From Voacanga thouarsii (taxonomy: Eukaryota > Streptophyta > Magnoliopsida > Gentianales > Apocynaceae), in assembly GCA_026120185.1 (NCBI GenBank), contig JANUWF010001271.1, positions 1 through 64,000 of the forward strand: a stretch of DNA of 64,000 nucleotides, written 5' to 3'. The notes below the pieces were generated by a model. It worked only from the letters and a program-made list of their open reading frames with translations. It did not search any database and was not told the DNA's origin. Shown in pieces: positions 12,154-24,481 of the stretch; within the stretch, counting starts at the first letter, position 1, and every line of letters starts with the position of its first letter. Position numbers and translations under genes: made by a program.

Positions 12154-15100
12154 GTTTCTTGCTCATTTACTGCTAGAAAAATGACCAATTCATTCAGCTT
12201 GAAAATTTAAATTTCTGTGCAAATTCGGACTGCACAAAAACTACACAAACCAGAAAAAAATTCTGGGCAGTTTCGCTACATTCAACCAGGAAATGAAGCT
12301 ATTTTCTTCTGCCTTCAATCCAGAAAAACTCCTCAGATTTTCCACCATAAAGAAGGCTGGAAACTAGCCTCAAAAGACCTTCAAACACCTCTCAAAAACC
12401 TCTACAAATCGGGCTAAAGAAGTGCAGAAATTCTGCACAGAAAAATGCCGCAAACATTCGAACCTTGAACACCATGAAACCAGAAAATTTTCAGCTTTGT
12501 TCCCTTAAGCCTTGGCAAAAAAACTAACCTCAAACCTCTGTAAAATGAACTTTGTTCTACCATGAACAGAACACCATTAACTTCTCCACTTACCTTGAAC
12601 ACTTGGACTCCATAACCACACCTCAAATATCTCCTAAGATCACTCCATTCAAACTACATTTGAACTTAAAAAATTTCCAGCATTTTGCTCCATGAAAACA
12701 CTCTTGTACTAAGCTTCACAACCAGAAATTCCTCTGCCATTAAGCTCTGAATTTTGGCCAGCCTTAAAGCTCTATCAATCTTCATTCATTTTAGCAAAGC
12801 ATACCAGTCCAGCCGGCTCCATTGCAGCTCCAAGAAACCTCCATCCATCAAACACCATTAATATATCCTATATCTCAAACCACTCCTCAAATATCTCCAT
12901 TTGAATTTCAAACAATTAGATTATTCTCTTCCTCTCTAAGCTGAACAACAAAACTCCTAAACTCCCTAAACTATTCGGCCAACATTCTCCAAAAGTCGTG
13001 CTCACCTTTCTCTCAAACTCTCTCAATTTTCACCAAGAACACACACTAAATTTCTTCAAGCCAAAACCCACTATAAAAACCTCTAATCCCTCTCAAATAC
13101 TCCAGATTACTCCTACATACTCCCTAGTGTTCATTTTTGGTATTTATAACACCAAATCTCGAAAACAAGAACTTGCATTTGGATAAAAAAAAATCAATTT
13201 TTCTTGAAGGTCTCAAGAACATCATCAAGGTAACCAAGAACAACTCCTTTGTTCATCTTCTTCCATTCAACCTACAATGTATCGTGCTAATGCTCACTCT
13301 CTCACTCTCTCTCTTTCTCTCTCTCTGTGCCAAAATGGTTGATAAACAACCATGGCTATTTTTCTTCCTCTTGAACAATTCAAGACTCACAATCACGTGG
13401 ACCTTCTTAAATCTTCATCAAAATAATCATCAATCAAGTATTTCTCCTTAATCTTCCTTTTTTAATTCTGCATTCATGTCTCTTAGATGTTGATAGGAAG
13501 AATAGAATATGAATGAGGGATTGAGTGTATGCATGTGAATGAAGGGGTTGGGATTAGGACATGAGAATGGTTGTGTATGGTTAAGATATATGGATTTTCT
13601 TGAGAATCAATGTATGTTCTTCATGTGTTAAGAAAATTATGGATGTTTAAAGCATGTTAGATATTATGACACCTTTGGTGAATAGGATTTTTATGTTCTT
13701 ATCTCCATTGCAGCCATGTTTATGATTATGTCTAGTAAGGATTTGGCCATGTGATAGCATGTGTTGATTTAAGCCTATGTTTATGAATGAATTAGTTATT
13801 GTTTTATGTTGGAGAATGTGTTCATGATTCTTGTTTAGCAATAGGAAAACCATGATTATTTTCTTGATAATCCTAGGTTATTTTTAGTAACAAATTTGAT
13901 TACCTTAATTAAAATTATTACTATATTTTTTTCTCTAAAGATTTCAAAATTCCTAGGAAGTTTTGGAATTGGAATATTAAATGAAATATTGATATTTTAT
14001 TAGTCAAATAAATAATATCTTTTATTAAAAATAATGTGTGTGTGTGTGTGTGTGTAATAATAAATAAGATCTTTTATATAAATAATAATAATAAATAAAA
14101 TATTAATGACCTTGTAGACCTTAGTTAAAAGTTTTACCTATATTCATAAATATTATTTATATTAAAACTTATTTGTTATCTATTAATAAAATTTTTTAAT
14201 ATAATTCATTTATTATTAATTATTTATTATCTATTAAATATTAATTAATTTATTTAAAGATTACCATTTATTAATATTATTTAGGACTTAGTATTATTCA
14301 ATATTCAAACACTAGTTTATTCATTAATAATAACACTCAAGATTTATTATTTGAACCTATAACTTATTAGTAATTATTTTACAACCCCTAGTTATTTTAA
14401 CTTATCAAGCTAGATTTATTTTATAAAATTCTTTATCATCTAGCCTTAAAGCTTAGGACATTAAGGTCATGATTGTAACTAGTTGAATTAGAAATTATTT
14501 ATGTAAGAAAGTATAGCTCGAGTATAACCTTACGTCTTATGTTTACCCCAGGCGGGGTTAGGTCAACATTGGAAGATTTTTGAGTTTCAAGCAAGCAAAG
14601 GATCACGTAAGCTCCTGCATGGAGTTATTTGAAGACTAAAATTACTGTGGCGTGCCAAATGCGATGTGTATGGACATTCATTTTGTAAAGGCAATTAAGG
14701 ACTATTTTTCCTTTTTATATCAGTCAAGCAAATCATTTGAAAAATTAAACAAGCAATTTTACACAAAATGCTAAATTCTTTCTAAAACATAACATTGACA
14801 AGAATTTTAGAAACCCTTAATTGCAATTTCCAAGTAAATCAATGTATGATCAATTTTCTCCCAAGTGGGACAAGTAACGTTGAGTACTCAATAAGGGTAG
14901 ATTACTAGGACTAGTCTTTGAAGGGTTTGGTAAGTCTCTCAGTAGGTGGCCACCTGTGAGGGGTGAGTCCTTCCCGGATAAGATGCCAGTCGAGTAGGTC
15001 ATACCGGTCCGAGCTAGCAAGTTTCAATCATGTGAACTGTATATTTTAGAATGGATAACCGATAAGTTTGGGTGTAGAGATGATGGAGTATCTCACCTGA

Positions 15101-15693
15101 TAGGCCGTACACCTACCTTTTTGTCAGCATGCTCAACGTGTGGCAGTCTAATTAGTAGTATGCTTAACGTGTGGCATACTGACCATGTGGTCATAGGGCC
15201 TAATGTGTGGTAACCCATGGCTACCTCTTGAGTGGTTGTATTTATTTCGCACATGTATGGTTTGAAAAGCCAAACGTCACTATTTATTTCTAACACTTAT
15301 TTAATGCTTTCCAGCACTTCCTCTTATGAAATTTTTACAACTTACATACATGAATTGTTTTCCTTGAATACTCAAAGCACACACGGGCTTACTAAGATTT
15401 TTATCTCATCACCTTTTATACCATGTTTTTAGGTCGATCCTGCTATGGAGGTCAATAGCTAGATTTGTTACCTATATATTGAAGACTTTATGTTACTTTC
15501 CTTATGTGTTGTTTTGAGAGATTGTAGCAAATAATTTATTTTGGATTTGTTCATGTATTTTTTGGATTGTAATAAGTTTAATTTTAAAGTATTGCTTTTA
15601 TTTTCTTTTATGTGACCTAGTTATAAAGACCCCTTATCCTATGGACGGGGTGACATCCCCGGCCTTGTTGGGCCTAGATTATGGGGTGTTACA
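12154..15693 (-). mobile_element. T-family long LTR, truncated at one end (copy T2)
   Basis: Ends at 15693 with GGGGTGTTACA (reverse of TGTAACACCCC) and aligns by eye with T3 (from about 45985) and, inverted, with T4 (55394-58300). The other terminus, TGTGAAACCCC on the plus strand, is missing: about 780 bp are lost at the junction with the env-like scrap near 12153. The longest composite of this LTR in the window is about 4 kb, unusually long. It contains a (TG)n tract at about 14036-14056 and a pyrimidine-rich run near 13295-13325. No coding region. Confidence 0.75.
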
Positions 15694-15975
15694 CAGCTGG
15701 AAACCGAAATGGCCTAGGTTCTAAGCATAAGATCAAAGCCAAAAATCACACAACTCACTTTGTAAAAGCTTCTTCAACACATATGATACACAAATGTTGC
15801 ACATATTGTAAAAAATCTGGACACAAAGTATCTAAGTGTTATGTTAAGAAGAAAGTTGAAACCAGTGCAAAAATAGTTTGAAAAATTAGAGGAACCATTA
15901 CTAACCCCTGTGAACCCAAGAAAATATGGGTACCAAAAATCACTCTCCCTTCTCTTGTACAGGTACCTTCATTAG
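15694..15975 (+). pseudogene. Element D: gag C-terminus with zinc knuckle (5' truncated)
   Basis: Element D, a Sirevirus-like Ty1/copia element, begins abruptly after the T2 LTR; its 5' LTR, primer site and most of gag are absent. The first frame carries a CCHC zinc knuckle, CTYCKKSGHKVSKC (C-X2-C-X4-H-X4-C), near 15805-15845, the RNA-binding end of Gag. A TGA at about 15879 breaks the frame. A shifted frame then reads TNPCEPKKIWVPKI, the Gag-protease linker typical of Sireviruses. Sirevirus identity is also supported by the 3' non-coding motifs at 34641-36064. Confidence 0.75.
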
Positions 15976-15980
15976 AGAAA

Positions 15981-16415
15981 ATGAGCTTTACAAAGTGGTT
16001 TTTAGACAGTAGGTGTTCAATATACATGACTAGAAATGCAGCTCTATTAGAAGATGTGCAAACAACAAATGATGGATTCGTTACCTTTAAATATAAAAAG
16101 AAAGAAAAAATTCTTGGCCTAGGTAACATTGATAAAGGATCTTCAACCATTATAAAACAAGTGTTATTAATTGATGAGCTGAAATATAACTTGCTAAGCA
16201 TTAGCCAATTATGTGATAATGGTTGCAAAGTCAATTTTGAGAAAGAATCTTGCTCTATTATGGATAGCTCAAATAATGAAACAATCTTTACTGCTAATCA
16301 TGTTGGAAATATTTATCTATTTTATCTAAATGATCTCATAGCTCATGATATTAGACGCCTCTCCATGCATGACAATTATGGCTATCTCTGGCATAGAAGA
16401 TTAGGCCATGTATAA
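15981..16415 (+). pseudogene. Element D: protease and start of integrase
   Basis: Encodes an aspartic-protease domain followed by the integrase zinc-binding start. The catalytic motif, normally DSGCS in this lineage, reads DSRCS at the start (KWFLDSRCS), so the glycine of the active-site triad is replaced by arginine. LLSISQLCDNGCKVNFE marks the end of the protease domain, and LWHRRLGHV is the HHCC start of integrase. The frame ends in a TAA where the pol polyprotein should continue. The protease cannot be active as read. Confidence 0.8.
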
Positions 16416-17550
16416 TTTGATTTGCTAAACAAATGATCCTCAAAAGAGCTAGTTAGGGGACTGCCCAAAATGAAGTTTGCTAAAAGAAAAATTTGTGATG
16501 TATGCCAATTTGGAAAATAAACCAAAACTTCTTTCAAACCCATGAAAATTATTTCCACCTCAAAACCTCTTGAATTAATTCATATAAATTTGTTTGGACC
16601 AATGACAACCACTAGCCTTGGTGGTAAGAGGTATGCTTATGTGTTAGTTGATGACTTCTCAAGATTTACTTAGACTTTATTTCTAGACAAAAGGATGAAG
16701 CATTTTTTAAATTTTCAAAACTATTCAAGCACGTCCAAAACTCTATTGGATGCAAGATGATTTCTATTAGAAGTGATAATGGTAAAGAATTTTGCAACAA
16801 TGAATTTACATACTTTTGTGATGAAAATGGAGTATTTCACAACGTTTTAGCTGCTAAAACCCCTCAACAAAATAGTGTTGTTAAGAGGAAGAATCGAACA
16901 TTGCAAGAAATGGCTAGATCTATTATTTGTGAAAACTCTCTTCCAAAATACTTTTGGGTTGAAGCTGTAAATACAACATGCTATATTATAAACCGAGTGA
17001 TGTTGAGACCCTTCTTAAGAAAAATACCCTTTGAGCTTATGTTTGACAAAACTCCATTAATTTCTTATTTTAAAGTATTTAGCTGCAAATGTTTTGTCCT
17101 TAATACCCGATACAATCTTGGAAAATTTGATTGAAAATTTGATGAGGCTATATTCCTTGGAGACTCTTCTAATAAAAAGGTATATAGAGTGTATAATAAA
17201 AGAACTCTATGCGTGGAAGGGTCTGTACATGTTGTCTTTGATAAATCTAACATTTATGCTTCAAGGAAAGATGATGATGATGTAGGAAGTTCAAAGGAAA
17301 GAGGGAAAGAACAACATAAAGCACCACCACTCGACACTCATGCAAAAGAAGAAGAATTTGAAGAACAACAAGCTGAACAAGGAAATTAAGAAATTGAAGA
17401 ATTCACAAATCAAGTATTACTAAAGGATTGGAAATACGAAATCGGTCATCTAAAAGAGCAAATCATTGATGATCCAAACTACGGAGTCAAAACTAGACGG
17501 TATTTCGTAGATAATTTTGCTCTACTCTCAAGTATAGAACTCAATTATAT
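16416..17550 (+). pseudogene. Element D: integrase (broken)
   Basis: Decayed DDE integrase. Visible pieces are CDVCQFGK (zinc-finger cysteines) near 16496, LVDDFSRFT with the first catalytic Asp near 16645 followed by an in-frame TAG where Trp is usual, and SDNGKEF with the second catalytic Asp near 16770. The conserved catalytic Glu, normally within VERKNRTLQEMAR, is a Lys here (VKRKNRTLQEMAR), consistent with one G-to-A change. The GKFD end of the catalytic block is followed by a TGA at 17132. Beyond it, the linker to reverse transcriptase is acidic and frame-shifted. Confidence 0.8.
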
Positions 17551-17586
17551 TGATGTAGCTTTGCATGATGAATTTGGATTATTGCT

Positions 17587-19040
17587 ATGCAAGAAGAGAT
17601 GAACCAATTTGAGAGAAATCAAGTTTGGAAACTTGTCCCTAGACCACTTAATCATCTAGTTATTAGTACCAAGTGGGTGTTTAGAAACAAATTTGATGAA
17701 AATGCAGCTGTCATTAGAAATAAAGTAAGACTAGTTGCCCAAGGATCAATCAAGAAGAGGGCATTAGTTTTGATGAAACATTTGCTCCCGTTGCTAGATT
17801 AATATCCATAAGAATACTTCTTGCCTTTGCATCTTTCAAAAATTTCATGCTTTATCAAATAGATGTTAAAAGTGCATTTTTAAATGGTTTTATTGAGGAG
17901 GAAGTATATGTAGAACAACCTCCGGGCTTCATTCATGAGCATTTTTCAAATCACGTTTTCAAACTTTTAAAGGCCCTTTATAGTTTAAAGCAAATCCCAC
18001 AAGCTTAGTATGAAAAGCTTAGTAGATTCTTGCTCTCAAAAGGTTTTTCTAGAGGATTGATTGATACCACACTGTTTATTAAGTCAGAAGAGTCTGGTGA
18101 TCTTTTTATTGCTCAAATTTATGTTGATGATATCATTTTTTGTGCTACTAATGATTCCTTGTGCAAGATGTTTGCTAAGACAATGCAATAAGAATTCGAA
18201 ATGAGCATGATGGGAGAACTAATCTTCTTTCTCAGGCTACAAATCAAATAAACTAAGGATGGAATCTTCCTAAATCAAGCTATGTATGCTAAGGAATTGG
18301 TCAAAAGGTTTGGTATGAATGAAGCCAAAGAAATTTGCACACCTATGAGCACTTTCCTAAAATTTGACAAGGATGAAAAGGGTAAGAAGGTAAACAAATC
18401 TAAATATAGAGGTATGATTCAAAGTTTACTCTATCTCACTACTAGCCAGCCAGATATCATGTTTTCAATCATGCGTAAAGGAATCGCACCTATGTGCCGT
18501 GAAACGCATTCTTAGATATTTAGTTAGAACATATGATTATGGTTTATGGTATTCTTGTACTAACACATTTAATCTTATAGGATATACTAATGCAGATAAT
18601 GTGGGCTGTAAAGTTGAACAAAAAACACCAACAGCCACTGCCAATTTCTTGGACACTCTCTAGTGTTATGGCACAGCAAGAAGCAAGCTTATGTATCCTT
18701 ATCTACAACCGAGGCCGAATACATTGTAGCTGGAAGCTGTTGTGCACAAATTCTATGGATGAAAAATATACTGCTTGATTTTGGTCTCAATTTTAATTGC
18801 ATACCTATATTATGTGACAATACAAGTGCTATCAATCTAACCAAGAATCATGTTTAACATTCTAAAACCAAGCATATAGAAGTTAAACATTATTTTATTA
18901 GGGATCATGTTCTTAAAGGAGATCTATGCGTTGAATATATTTCAACCGATGAACAACTTGCAGATATTTTTACAAAACCTCTGGCCGAAGAAAGGTTTAA
19001 TAATCTAAGAAGAGGCTTAGGAATTACAAAGATTATGTGA
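17587..19040 (+). pseudogene. Element D: reverse transcriptase and RNase H (broken)
   Basis: Contains the recognisable copia RT order: NQVWKLVPRP near 17615, a frameshift near 17750, then DVKSAFLNG near 17866, LYSLKQIPQA followed by TAG at about 18006, and the catalytic YVDD at 18120-18131, still intact. RNase H follows, with LSTTEAEYIV near 18690 and CDNTSAINLTKN near 18815, and the tail LADIFTKPLAEERF. The polyprotein ends at TGA 19038-19040. At least five nonsense codons and one frameshift make it non-functional. The C-terminal wording matches Sirevirus (SIRE1/Maximus) pol. Confidence 0.85.
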
Positions 19041-19334
19041 CTAACACAATTGCCAAAGAATTGTTATTTTCATTTCCAAAACCCCTGAAGATACAACTTT
19101 TAGACGATGATTGTGGATGCAGCATTTCGGAGAATAAGTCCAAAATTCACTTCCAAAATTTCTGAAGAAGTACCTCTTTGGATGGACATGTTGGATTGAG
19201 TCTGAATCCAAAATAGAATTACCTCCGATGCTTTGTATATCCCACAAGAATAACTACTTCTAGATTTTTCTTTTTGAATTTCAAAATATTAGTTCTTTTC
19301 TCAAGACATTTTTTTTAAAAATCTCTGATGAAAA

Positions 19335-19923
19335 ATGGCTTTTTCCAATGTACTTGAAGGTACTTACTATCACAACTTCCTAGGAACTCAAAAGATTTTC
19401 TCTCCATTCTCTCTCTCGAATTCTGAAACTAACTACACTTTCATCTTCTCTCCCTCAAAATCTTCTGAGCCTTTCTTGAACAACCAAAAAGCCAAGCCTT
19501 CATCCTCTAACTACAATGACAAAAACACTAAAGTCAACCAAATCAAAATCAAAGAAAGTTCAAAAAATCCCTTCGATAATGAAGAAGAAATCAACAGCTA
19601 CGGAAAAAGGAAAAGAGATTTTTCTAGAACTCTCGGCTTCTCAAAATGACTCCTCGAAATCATCTTCGGAACAGGAAGGTTCCGAAACCCAGGTACCGTA
19701 CTTTTTAGATTTGAAAAGTGAATCTGATTTTAATGAATGGGTTTTGAGAAATCGAACGGTAATTGTTGGTAATTGGGCAAATCTAGTATCATTTTTGAAT
19801 ATTTTAAATGTGTTAAACATGTTTGAGTCTCTTGGTTGGGGAGCTCTATTGTCTGTAAATAAGAAACTGTTTACCTTATTCATTTGGGAATTCTATGCTA
19901 ACCTAAGAAAAGGGCGACTAGAG
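19335..19923 (+). pseudogene. Element D: env-like ORF, 5' part (split by element C)
   Basis: Extra ORF downstream of pol, as in Sireviruses. An N-terminal frame starts with MAFSNVLEGT. A second frame, overlapping from about 19516, is rich in Lys and Ser and then enters the conserved part: FLDLKSESDFNEWV, ... LGWGALLSVNK and FIWEFYANLRKGRLE. It stops only because element C is inserted after base 19923. The frame resumes without loss at 33293, with KNGGGFTVWWYTS. The function of this ORF class is unknown; 'env-like' is a conventional name, and no signal peptide or membrane segment is obvious. Confidence 0.8.
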
Positions 19924-21835
19924 TGAAGGCTTAAAATGGCAAAAATCATCAAACTGAAAGCATGCTAACAAAACAAAAAATTTACCTTTGTGATTGAATG
20001 GCCCCTTTTATACTGATGTAGATGTCTGTACAAGGGTGCTTGATGTTATTGGATCATGTCCTTGTAAACATCGACTACGTCTCATTCACACGAAGCCTTT
20101 GATCTTCCGAAATGGTACCCGTAGCATAGCCGATGAAAGCTTAAAGAAGTAGGATTGATAAGCTTTTACTTTCTGTGAATGCTTCACAAATGGGTTTGTT
20201 ATCTATGAAAAATGAACAATGATGAGGCACTGGGTTTCTTGTGCTGACTAAACCATAAACCACATCTCTTTATTTCATTCATTTTCATCACATTCCCCGA
20301 GAGAGAATCCATCCACATGAAAACAGAAAGCATCCATACTTTTTGTTATCGTTCACACGAAACAACACGGGATCCATCCCACTCCTGGAATGTTGTTTTT
20401 TTTATTTTTATTTTAATTAATCAATCAATCAATCAATCAATTAATTTTTTTAATTTTATTTTACTCTTGGTCTTATTCATTGGGCCAGATAAAATTATTT
20501 ATTCTTGGGCTTGAATACCCATAAATAATAAATCGTAATTATTTATTTTCTAGGCTTTATTAAACAGCCCAATAAATAATTAACAAGCCCAAAATAGACC
20601 AATATAAAATTTCATGCCTTATATCCAGTTTATGTCTAGATTAATTTTCTAATTATTCAATTTGGGTCTTGGGCCCTATTAACCAATTAAACTAGATAAA
20701 ATATATACTCTCTCTCGGGCATTTTATTTTATTCTAGTCCAATAATAAACTAGACTACTTAAATAAAATAAAATCCATAATTATCAAGACCAATTCCTTA
20801 ACCTAAATCTGTCAAGACTTAAGGGTCATTCTGGGGACAAAAAGACACATCATCTTGGCTACTAAAATAATCAAAATATCCCTACTATATAAATAGCTAT
20901 ATTTTGCATTTTGTATTTCATAATATCGCAATAATGAAATATTGACCCCAAGCATAACGATGCGTTAGCAAAGTCTTTGACTTACAGGTGTAATGACTAA
21001 AATACCCCTCTACGCATCGTCATGCATTTAGAGAGGAAGAATGTACTAACACCTCTCTAATAGACATCTACCATCCTTAGACCTCTAGTCCAACGATTCA
21101 CCACTCCTGGAATGTTTCTACTTTCCAAGCTACCGCTGCAGTAAATGCCCTACCCAATCTACCGGGAAATGAGCATTTGCTCTTTCTACATTCTAGAATA
21201 TTAAAATAAGAAGTGGGCGGGCTTTTATCGGCCTGTGGGATAGTTTTCGGTTCCTCTCTTCATCGCGGGGTAGTATCTTGTACAAGTATGTCTTAACTAA
21301 CTAATCACATTTACCCAACATACAAGTATATCGGCTCCACAAAAGAACCTCAACTATAGTACATCAAAGTATATGCTTCTAGCTTCATCAGACCACCAAC
21401 TCATACTCAAGCGGTAGAGTATTAATCCATGCTGTAGCAGTAATAGTTTGGGTTTCTTTTAAATAGTACTGTTAGAAACCACTATTACAGGTCTTATTCT
21501 ACGTATTCGAAATATACTCATGCTATGAAGTAAGTGGACTACTTACTAGCTTAAAGGTAAGCCATTCTCCATTTAGAATTCATAACACTATAACCTATAC
21601 ATCATGAGATTCCTATTCTCATCAATTGGTTACGAATAAACATTTATGTGTTAAGTAACCTGTGATCCATACTTTACTGTGAAAGACCACCATTCACATA
21701 GATCACTTACTTAAACACAATGGGTACTTTCCAAACGTAAATTATGCACAAATAAAATTTGAGAATAAATGTTTTTATTAATAAATTCGATAATTACACC
21801 AGATGAAATTAGTCTACTGGGCATATATTCCAATA
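19924..21835 (-). mobile_element. Element C: 3' LTR (copy C2)
   Basis: 1912-bp LTR with TG at 19924 and, on the plus strand, CAATA at its right end (CAACA in C1). On the minus strand it starts TATTGGAATATATGCCC. The adjacent plus-strand ATCTCCCACTTGC (21836 onward) is the complement of the polypurine tract preceding the 3' LTR. The left flank TAGAG (19919-19923) is one half of the target duplication; the partner TCAAG is at 33288-33292. Two mismatches in five indicate an old insertion. Confidence 0.85.
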
Positions 21836-24277
21836 ATCTCCCACTTGCATTCTAAAACTAAGAAAGTCAGTAGGTGCCTACCCCTATGGCGTCTAAGTGT
21901 CTCTTGGAGACTCTCTCAGCCAAAGGCTTGGTGAAAAGATCTGCTAGGTTATTTTCTGAGGCTATCTATTTCACCACGATTTCCTATCTTTGAATGAAAT
22001 CCCAGATCAGGTTGTATTTCCTCTAGATATGCTTCCCATTCTTGTGATTCCCAGGTTCTTTAGATTGCAAAACTGCTCCAAAATTGTTGCAATACACCAT
22101 AATCAATTTGTCCATGTATGGCACAACTCCAAGTTCTGAAAGAAACTTTCAGAGCCAGACTGCTTCCTTGGATGCTTCCGAAACTGCCACATACTCAGCT
22201 TCCATATTTGAGTCAGCAACACAAGATTGATTGATACTTCTCCATGAAATAGCTCATCTAGACAAGGTGAAAATATATCCACTAGTGAATTTTCTCTCAA
22301 CCTTATTTGTCTGAAAATCTAAGTCTGTGTATCCAGTAGGAACCAAGTTGTTAGCCCTGTAAACCAGCATATAATCTTTCATACTATTGAGGTACTTAAG
22401 AATATGCTTTATAGCTTACCAATGAACCTCCCCAGTGTTTGACTGATATCTACTAACTACGCCTACAACAATGTAGATATCTGGCCTAGTGAACAGCATG
22501 GTGTACATGAGACTTTCCATAGCCGAAGCATAGGGAATTCTACTCATCTTGTCTTTTTCCTCGAGACTTAGGACAGTCCTTAGAACAAAAAGATAACCCA
22601 TGTCTGCAAGGGATTAGAGCTCCATTGCATAAATCCATGCTAAACATGGCTAGTATCTAGTCAATATATGTCATTTGGGATAATTCTAACATTCTCTGCT
22701 TTCTATTTCTAAGCAACTTAATCCCGAGAATGTAACTAGCTTCTCCTAACTCCTTCATACTAAATTGACTAGACAGCCAAACCTTAGTAGATGATAATGT
22801 CCCTACATCAATCCTAATGAGTAGAATGTCATTCACATATAGGACAAGAAAAACTACATTTATGCCTTCTAATTTTCTGTATACGCATAGTTCATCCGCG
22901 TTTTGAATGAAACCATAAGACTTTACAGTTTTGTCAAAACGAATGTTATATATTCTAAACGTCTGCTTAAATCCATAAATGGACTTCTTAAGCTTGCAGA
23001 CTATATGTTCCTGGCCTTTAGTAATAAAACCTTCTAGTTGGGACATATAGATGCCTTCGTCAAGATGGCCATTAAGAAATGCCGTCTTGACATCCATTTG
23101 CCATATCTTATAGTCGTAATGATATATAATGGTAAGGAGGATACGGATGAACTTAAGCGTGGCTACCGGGGAAAAGGTTTCATCATAATCCATTCCCTCT
23201 TTTTGAGTATACCCTTTCGCCACAAGCCTAGCTTTGAAGGTTTCCACCTTCCAATCCGCTCCCCTCTTCCTCTTGTATAGCCACTTACACCCAACAGGTT
23301 TTATCCCTTCAGGTGAAACTACAATATCCCAAACCTGAATGAAGTACATAGACTTAATCTCGACTTTCATTACTTCATGCCATAGATCTGCATCGGTATC
23401 AACAATAGCCTCCTCATATCTAATGGGATCTTATTCCTGGTAGTCAGAAACCAGCTCGAAAGCTTCTCCTGTCTATCTTTCTGAAACTCTAGATACCCTT
23501 CCACTACGACGAAGCTCCATTTGTATAAGTTCTTGAGGTTGTGCCTCTTCTTGTTCCATAATCGGGTCTAAAGTAGTTGATTTTGAAGATAACTTCTTCT
23601 CGAGTTCCAACCTTATTGAAATTTTAATGGAAGTACTTTGATCATCTTCTAAGTATCTAGCATTAGTACTTACCAATACTTTATGCTCTTTGGGATGATA
23701 AAAGTAACCTCCTTTTGTCCTTTTTGGATACCCAATAAAGTAGTATAATTCTGATCTTGGTTCTCACTTATCTCCCTTAATCAGTACATAAGCTGGATAG
23801 CCCCATATCCTGAGATAATTTATACTTGGCTTACACCCAGTCCAAATCTAATAGGGTGTCCTAGGTACTGACTTGGAAGGCACCATGTTCATGTTGTATG
23901 CAGCTGTTTCCAAGGCATATCCCCAAAAAGAAATCGGAAGAGTAGCATGAGACATCATGCTTCGGACCATTTCCATTAATATCCTATTCATTCTCTCAAC
24001 TACTCTATTCTGTTGGGGTGTACCTAGTACAAAGAGCTAGGATATTATCCCATTATGTACCATGCAATCGTTAAACTCACTGAGGAGGTACTCTCTACTA
24101 TGATCTGATCGTAAGGTTTTGATCAGTTTACCTGTCCAATGCTCCACTTCAGCTTTAAACTCTTTGAACTTGTCAAAAGAGTCAGACTTACTCCTCATTA
24201 GGTAGACATAACTAAACCTTGTACAATCGTCCATGAAAGTGATAAAGTACTCTAAACCCCCTCTAGCTTTAGTAGAA
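21836..24277 (-). pseudogene. Element C: pol remnant (integrase, RT, RNase H)
   Basis: Minus-strand copia pol. Reading 5' to 3' (high to low coordinates): integrase core with GGLEYFITFMDDCTRFSYVY and LRSDHSREYL (about 24040-24270), a low-complexity linker (about 23480-23680), RT with GCKWLYKRKRGA, DVKTAFLNGHLDEGIYMS and KSIYGFKQ (22657-23370), and RNase H scraps (22103-22601). The RT catalytic motif is YVND instead of YVDD, so the second metal-binding Asp is gone. Gag, protease and the integrase N-terminus are missing where element B abuts near 24277. The protein is close to the Angela/Tork side of copia, distinct from both D and B. Confidence 0.85.
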
Positions 24278-24468
24278 GGCGTTTGCACATTACATCGTCT
24301 GGTGATAGTTCGTGTTGCGCATACGATAGCAAAACTAGAATCCAAGGATCTTGATTATGCCGAACAGAGGTAATTCTGTAATCCCTAGATTGTTTTAATC
24401 ATTTTACTTGGATCCTCATAAGGGATTCATAGATGTTTTCTGTATTTAGGAGTTCATGAATTCTAATA
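24278..24468 (+). mobile_element. Element B1: 5' LTR remnant
   Basis: About 190 bp matching the last part of the B-family LTR (compare 48318-48508 and 55200-55393), ending TTCTAATA where the intact copy has TCCTAACA. The remaining 1.3 kb of the LTR is missing at the junction with element C. The terminal block contains the CATGAATTCTAATA end directly followed by the primer site. Confidence 0.8.
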
Positions 24469-24469
24469 G

Positions 24470-24481
24470 TAGTATCAGAGC
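24470..24481 (+). other. Element B1 primer-binding site
   Basis: TAGTATCAGAGC, one G-to-A change from TGGTATCAGAGC, the complement of the 3' end of initiator tRNA-Met. It lies one base after the LTR end. Confidence 0.8.

Noticed and set aside
23038..23280. Plus-strand open frame of 80 codons
   Set aside because: It is the antisense shadow of the C reverse transcriptase on the minus strand.
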